Made by a program: the position numbers and the translations under genes. The notes beneath the pieces were generated by a model that was not told where the DNA came from, searched no databases, and worked only from the letters and a program-made list of their open reading frames with translations. A DNA stretch of 62,144 nt from assembly GCA_009773355.1 (NCBI GenBank), contig WRPG01000027.1, forward strand, positions 1-62,144, read 5' to 3'. The stretch is from Limisphaerales bacterium (lineage in GTDB: Bacteria > Verrucomicrobiota > Verrucomicrobiia > Limisphaerales > SXTU01). Of this stretch, positions 58,394-62,144 are shown piece by piece (the first letter of the stretch is position 1; each line of letters starts with the position of its first letter).

Positions 58394-59194
58394 GTGCACG
58401 AAATCGCATTCCGCATCGGCAGCCTGACGGTCCACTGGTATGGCATCCTCGTGGCCCTCGGGTTCATGGCCGGCTATTGGACCGCCCAGCGGCGCGGCCT
58501 GCGCGACGGCCTCTCACCGGACGCGGTGGCGGACGTGGTGTTCTGGCTGTTCCTCGGCGGCATCGTCGGCGCGCGGGTGCTCTACGTCGTCAGCTACTGG
58601 CGCGAGGAGTTCGCCGGGCAGCCGCTTTCGCACATCTTCACCACCCGCAGCGGGTTCGTATTCTACGGCGGGCTGATCGGCGCGACGATTTGCGGCATCG
58701 CCTTCGCGCGGTGGAAGAAGCTGCCGGTATGGAAGCTCGCCGACGCGCTGGTGCCCAGCGTGGCGCTCGGCCACGCGCTCGGGCGGATGGGTTGCTTCAT
58801 GACGGGCTGCTGCCACGGGCGCGCATGCGAACTGCCCTGGGCGGTGCATTTTCCGGCGGACCATGTGACCAAGGGCGTCGGCGTGCACCCCACACAGCTC
58901 TACGAGTCGGGCCTGAACCTCGCGCTCTACGGCGCGCTGGCGTGGTGGTATCGGCGGAAGCAGTTCGATGGGCAAATCTTCGCCATTTACCTGATGGCCT
59001 ACGCGCCGGTGCGCGCGCTGGTGGAACACTTCCGGGGCGATTACGCGCCGACGAAGTTCATCGGCCCGCTCTCGCCGGGGCAGCTTGTGAGCATCGCCAT
59101 CTTCGCGGCGGGTGTTGGTTTCTACGTGTGGTTCAAGTCCGGCGGCGGTCAAAGCCCCAAAGTCAACGAGTCCAAAGTCCAAAGCCCCGCATGA
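58394..59194 (+). CDS. lgt: prolipoprotein diacylglyceryl transferase
   Basis: A 266-residue integral membrane enzyme that adds diacylglycerol to lipoprotein signal cysteines. About seven transmembrane segments; conserved blocks are VHWYGILVALGFMAGYW, RSGFVFYGGLIGA, the signature GHALGRMGCFMTGCCHG and HPTQLYESGLNLAL. The start is GTG. The last ~15 residues (QSPKVNESKVQSPA) come from an iterated word tract. The stop overlaps the next start (ATGA). It begins the tight run lgt-rluD-rnhB-yraN. Confidence 0.95.
   Translation: MHEIAFRIGSLTVHWYGILVALGFMAGYWTAQRRGLRDGLSPDAVADVVFWLFLGGIVGARVLYVVSYWREEFAGQPLSHIFTTRSGFVFYGGLIGATICGIAFARWKKLPVWKLADALVPSVALGHALGRMGCFMTGCCHGRACELPWAVHFPADHVTKGVGVHPTQLYESGLNLALYGALAWWYRRKQFDGQIFAIYLMAYAPVRALVEHFRGDYAPTKFIGPLSPGQLVSIAIFAAGVGFYVWFKSGGGQSPKVNESKVQSPA
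59150..59188. repeat. iterated word tract at the 3' end of lgt
   Basis: Words CAAAGCCC, CAAAGTC, CCAAAGTC and CAAAGCCC in tandem, in frame, encoding the terminal residues of Lgt just before the ATGA overlap with rluD. Confidence 0.75.
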
Positions 59195-60129
59195 GCGAAC
59201 GTTCCGACACCTTCACCGTCGAGGTCACGCTGCCCAGCGAGCGGCTCGACCGCTTCCTGCACACGCGTTATCCGATGGCCTCGCGCAGCGCGCTCCAGCG
59301 GCTCATCGAGGAAGGCGAAATCACCGTCAACGGCGAGAAGGTGAAACCCACGCACGCGCCGCACGCGGGCGAAGTCGTCGCCGTCCATTGGCCCGACCCG
59401 CGTCCCGACAAGGCCGAGCCGGAGGACATGCCCATCACCGTGCTTTACGAGGACGAGTCGCTGCTCGTCGTGAACAAGTCGCCGGACATCGCCGTGCATC
59501 CGGGCAACGGCCACGAGCGGCACACGCTGGTCAACGCGCTGCTGCACCATTGCAAGGGCCAGCTCAGCGGCATCGGCGGCGTGGCGCGGCCGGGCATCGT
59601 GCACCGGCTGGACTTGGAGACGAGCGGCTGCCTGGTCGTGGCGAAGAGCGACGCGATTCACACCGCGTTGTCCGAGCAGTTCGCGAACCGCGAGGTGGAG
59701 AAAATTTACCACGCCATCATCTGTGGCGCGCCCTCGCGGAATCAGGGCGAAATCAAGGTCGCCATCGCGCGCCATGTGACGCATCGCAAGCGCATGGCGG
59801 CGACCGAGGGCGGCGGACGCTCGGCGTGGACAAGCTACGAGGTGGCGCGCCGGTTGAAGGCCTCGACGCTCGTGCATTGCCGGCTGCACACGGGCCGCAC
59901 GCATCAGATTCGCGTCCACTTCGAGCACCTCGGCTACCCGCTCGTGGGCGACTCGATTTACGGCAAGAAGCAGAACGCGAAGTTCCGCGAGCTGACGGGC
60001 TACGAGGCGCCGCGCCAGATGCTGCACGCGGCGCGGCTGGCCTTCACGCATCCGAAAACGGGCAAGGTGCTCGCGTGTGAAGCGCCTTGGCCGAAAGATT
60101 TTGCCGAGGCGGTCGAAGTATTGAGTTGA
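59191..60129 (+). CDS. RluD-type 23S rRNA pseudouridine synthase
   Basis: A 312-residue enzyme. The N-terminal S4 RNA-binding domain (SERLDRFLHTRYPMASRSAL) leads to the RluA-family catalytic domain with HRLDLETSG (catalytic D141) and the C-terminal GRTHQIRVHFEHLGYPLVGD. It is most like RluD, which modifies helix 69 of 23S rRNA, although RluC specificity cannot be excluded. The ATG overlaps the lgt stop by 4 bases; rnhB starts 3 bases after the stop. Confidence 0.9.
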   Translation: MSERSDTFTVEVTLPSERLDRFLHTRYPMASRSALQRLIEEGEITVNGEKVKPTHAPHAGEVVAVHWPDPRPDKAEPEDMPITVLYEDESLLVVNKSPDIAVHPGNGHERHTLVNALLHHCKGQLSGIGGVARPGIVHRLDLETSGCLVVAKSDAIHTALSEQFANREVEKIYHAIICGAPSRNQGEIKVAIARHVTHRKRMAATEGGGRSAWTSYEVARRLKASTLVHCRLHTGRTHQIRVHFEHLGYPLVGDSIYGKKQNAKFRELTGYEAPRQMLHAARLAFTHPKTGKVLACEAPWPKDFAEAVEVLS

Positions 60130-60132
60130 AGC

Positions 60133-60888
60133 ATGGCAAAGGCCGCCTCACTCAACGGGCGCAGGACGCGGGGGAGCGCGGACGCCCACGTCCGCGCAAA
60201 GCGAGCGCAAGCCGCGGCGGACGTGGCCGTCCGCGCTCCAGCGATGGACCGCCTCGCCCACGAGCGCGAGCTGCTGGCCACTGGCGTGACGCTCCTCGCC
60301 GGACTCGACGAGGCGGGTCGCGGGCCGCTGGCGGGGCCGGTGGTCGCGGCGGCGGTGATGTTTCCGGCAGACTGGCTGGGCGAGAATTTTCCTGCCGAAT
60401 TGGAGAAGCTGAATGACTCGAAACAACTCACCGAGGCGCAGCGGGAGCATTACTTCACTTGGCTCACGTCGCGCTTGGAAGTCCGCTTCGCCATCGCGGC
60501 GGCGGATGCGGCGGTGATTGACCGCATCAACATCCTGCAAGCCACGCACCGCGCGATGAACGACGCGCTCGCGCAACTCACGCCGACGCCCGCGCACGTC
60601 CTCGTGGACGGCTTGCGCGTGAAGTCGCTGCGCCTCCCACAGACGCCGCTGGTGAAGGGCGACGCGCGCAGCTACTCCATCGCCGCCGCGAGTGTGCTGG
60701 CGAAGGTCACGCGCGACCGGCTGATGCGGGAGTTTGACCGGCGGTTTCCCGGCTACGGCTTTGCGGAGCACAAGGGCTACGGCACGCCCGCGCACCTCGC
60801 GGCGATTGCGAAGCTCGGACCGTGTCCCATCCACCGCCGCAGCTTCGCGCCATTGAAGGCGGAGCAGGAGGAATTCGTTCTGAGATGA
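60133..60888 (+). CDS. rnhB: ribonuclease HII
   Basis: Cleaves RNA in RNA/DNA hybrids and removes misincorporated ribonucleotides. Catalytic blocks are LAGLDEAGRGPLAGPVVAAA (Asp-Glu), VLVDGLRVKSL and DARSYSIAAASVLAKVTRDR, with GYGFAEHKGYGTPAHLAAI at the C-terminus. From ATG 60133 the product has 251 residues, but residues 14-36 come from a GGAG-headed repeat. ATG at 60244 gives a 214-residue protein of normal family length and may be the true start. The 3' end overlaps yraN by 4 bases. Confidence 0.92.
   Translation: MAKAASLNGRRTRGSADAHVRAKRAQAAADVAVRAPAMDRLAHERELLATGVTLLAGLDEAGRGPLAGPVVAAAVMFPADWLGENFPAELEKLNDSKQLTEAQREHYFTWLTSRLEVRFAIAAADAAVIDRINILQATHRAMNDALAQLTPTPAHVLVDGLRVKSLRLPQTPLVKGDARSYSIAAASVLAKVTRDRLMREFDRRFPGYGFAEHKGYGTPAHLAAIAKLGPCPIHRRSFAPLKAEQEEFVLR
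60173..60239. repeat. REPIN-like element, GGAG heads, at the 5' end of rnhB
   Basis: Left arm GGAG + CGCGGACG-CCCA-CGTCCGCG. The right arm on the minus strand is GGAG + CGCGGACG-GCCA-CGTCCGCCG. 67 bases, open in the rnhB frame and ending 4 bases before the alternative ATG at 60244. Confidence 0.9.
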
Positions 60889-61322
60889 AGCCCGTGAAGA
60901 AACTCTGGCAGAAGCTGAAAGCCCTCGCGGCCACCGACCAGCCGGAGCATCTCCGGCGCGGCCAGCTCGGCGAGCGCGCGGCGAAGGCGCACTTGCAGGC
61001 GCACGGCCTCAAGTTCCTCACCGCGAACTTCCGCTCCTCGCGCGGAGAGATTGACCTCGTCTTCCGCGACCATGACTGCCTCGTTTTTGCCGAAGTGAAG
61101 ACCCGCTCGTCCGAGGAATGGGGGCGCCCTGCGGCCGCGGTGGACGCGCGGAAGCGGCGGTTGCTCTCCCAAACCGCGCTGGATTATTTGCGGCTGCTGA
61201 AGAACCCCGAAGTGAAGATCCGGTTCGACATCGTCGAGGTTCTGCTACAAGACGGAAGGGTTCGTGAGGTGCGGCACCTGCCGGACTCCTTCCCGTTGGC
61301 CAAACCATATCGCTACGGGTGA
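60885..61322 (+). CDS. YraN-like (UPF0102) predicted nuclease
   Basis: A 145-residue protein. HLRRGQLGERAAKAHLQAHG begins the conserved domain, followed by NFRSSRGEIDLVFRD and LVFAEVKTRSSEEWG, which carry the E...D...ExK pattern of the restriction-endonuclease-like fold. UPF0102 members are usually 110-125 residues, so about 20 residues are extra at the N-terminus. The start overlaps the rnhB stop (ATGA). The rnhB-yraN neighbourhood is common in bacteria. The biochemical role is not established. Confidence 0.9.
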   Translation: MKPVKKLWQKLKALAATDQPEHLRRGQLGERAAKAHLQAHGLKFLTANFRSSRGEIDLVFRDHDCLVFAEVKTRSSEEWGRPAAAVDARKRRLLSQTALDYLRLLKNPEVKIRFDIVEVLLQDGRVREVRHLPDSFPLAKPYRYG

Positions 61323-61522
61323 AGGCGCGGCGGGTTGCGGATGCCTCCCCACCTCCGGGTTCGCATCCGTCGGCGAACGGGCTGCCGTGCCGCCCAGCAA
61401 GGGAACCTTCCGGCCGAGGCCGGCGTTCCGCAAAACACGCCACCAACGCAAGGGCGCATTTGGCGGCGATTGCCACCGGCGGTTGGACACCCGCTCCCTT
61501 CTCCGCTACAACCGGCCCGCCC

Positions 61523-62144
61523 ATGCACCACACCGCCGAGCCGTTGCAGCAGGTTGACCGGGTCTTCGTCCGCTGGCGCGGGCGGCGGCTGGTTTATTTC
61601 GCGGGGTGCGATTACTACCGGCTCGCCAGCCATCCGCGCGTGCTCGCCGCCGTCCGGCGCGGGCTGAAGGCGTTCGGGTTGAACGTGGCGTCATCCCGCA
61701 AGACGACCGGGAACCACGCGCTCTACGAGGAGCTGGAACGCGAGCTGGCGCGGTTCTTCCAGGCGGAGCGCGCGGTGCTGGTGGACAACGGCTACATGAC
61801 CAACCTCGCCGTGGCCCAGGCGCTCCGGGGCGAGTTCACCCATGTGCTGCTGGACGCGCGGTCGCACACGAGCGTGGCGGATGCCGCCGTGCTGATCGGC
61901 GCGAAGGTCGTGCCGTTCGCGCATCGCGACGTGGCGGATTTCCAGCGGCGGTTGCGCGGGCTGGGCAGGGGCGCGCGGCCCATCGTCTTCACGGACGGGA
62001 TGTTCTCCCACGACGGCTCGGTCGCGCCGCTGGCGGGGTATCTCGCGGCGTTGCCAGCCGATGCCATGCTGCTGGTGGACGACGCGCACGGCGCGGGCGT
62101 GCTGGGCGCGCGCGGGCGCGGGACGCCGTCGCACGGCGGCGTGC
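61523..62144 (+). CDS. PLP-dependent aminotransferase-like enzyme (alpha-oxoamine synthase family), partial
   Basis: 207 residues before the window ends; no stop seen. The sequence matches the KBL/BioF/HemA family of fold-type I enzymes: LVYFAGCDYYRLASHPRV, SSRKTTGNHALYEELERELA, VLVDNGYMTNLAVAQAL, LLDARSHTSVADAA and the cofactor-binding LLVDDAHGAGVLGARGRGT. The PLP lysine lies beyond the end. These enzymes join an amino acid with an acyl-CoA; which one cannot be said. Starting at ATG 61523 gives an N-terminus of normal length. The 200 bases before it hold no gene I can support. Confidence 0.85.
   Translation, partial: MHHTAEPLQQVDRVFVRWRGRRLVYFAGCDYYRLASHPRVLAAVRRGLKAFGLNVASSRKTTGNHALYEELERELARFFQAERAVLVDNGYMTNLAVAQALRGEFTHVLLDARSHTSVADAAVLIGAKVVPFAHRDVADFQRRLRGLGRGARPIVFTDGMFSHDGSVAPLAGYLAALPADAMLLVDDAHGAGVLGARGRGTPSHGGV

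Noticed and set aside
600-60239. The hairpin pairs as simple rho-independent terminators
   Set aside because: They lack a following T run, have paired inverted copies with fixed heads, and several lie inside genes or upstream of starts. Some may still stop transcription, but that is not what defines them.

Overview
The window is high-GC bacterial chromosome, most likely from the Verrucomicrobiota (Pedosphaera/Limisphaerales-like), or at least from the Planctomycetota-Verrucomicrobiota group. The reasons are two DUF1501 proteins with twin-arginine leaders, one PSCyt1/DUF1549/DUF1553 cytochrome protein, two secreted sulfatases, three secreted PQQ-type beta-propellers, a membrane-bound dehydrogenase-type propeller fusion, and a pseudopilin with the H-X9-DG C-terminal motif. 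The taxon is inferred from gene content; no rRNA is present.

Layout. 1-5 kb: three membrane microproteins, an acetyltransferase, a receiver/metallo-beta-lactamase fusion, recN, a small membrane protein and tRNA-Thr. 5-13 kb: a DUF1501 + planctomycete-cytochrome pair, a membrane endonuclease/exonuclease/phosphatase protein and argA. 13-21 kb: an RCC1/Ig surface protein, a tyrosine phosphatase, an L,D-transpeptidase, proA, an unknown protein, a methyltransferase and alkaline phosphatase. 21-31 kb: a TPR protein, a MacB-type permease, prfB with its programmed frameshift, trpC, a receiver-PAS-PP2C regulator, an ArsS-like radical SAM enzyme and glnD. 31-44 kb: a propeller, DUF1501, a sigma/anti-sigma pair, guaA, a lipoprotein, a glycosyltransferase, a second propeller and an amidase-muramidase fusion. 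44-57 kb: a golvesin-domain protein, an SGNH-propeller-azurin fusion, pyrD, an oxidoreductase, sulfatases, lhgO, a third propeller and tRNA-Pro. 57-62 kb: a pseudopilin, a lipoprotein, and the run lgt-rluD-rnhB-yraN, then a partial PLP enzyme.

The most unusual content is not a gene. At least fourteen REPIN-like elements (two small hairpins in inverted orientation, mostly with outer GTAG or GGAG heads) are scattered through the window. Stems differ between families while loops are shared. Five genes end at a TAG that is part of a GTAG head; one 68-bp element between the convergent arsS-like gene and glnD supplies the stop codon to both. One element is nested in another, and others lie in frame inside genes. 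A second class, made of iterated ~8-nt words, occurs as inverted pairs between genes and as in-frame tracts inside recN, proA, pyrD and lgt. No transposase that could move either class is in the window.

Many genes lack a Shine-Dalgarno sequence. Several have a -35/-10 pair placed so that transcription should start at or within a few bases of the start codon, which suggests leaderless or near-leaderless mRNAs. Many secreted enzymes point to extracellular polymer turnover and phosphate/sulfate release, alongside ordinary housekeeping genes.
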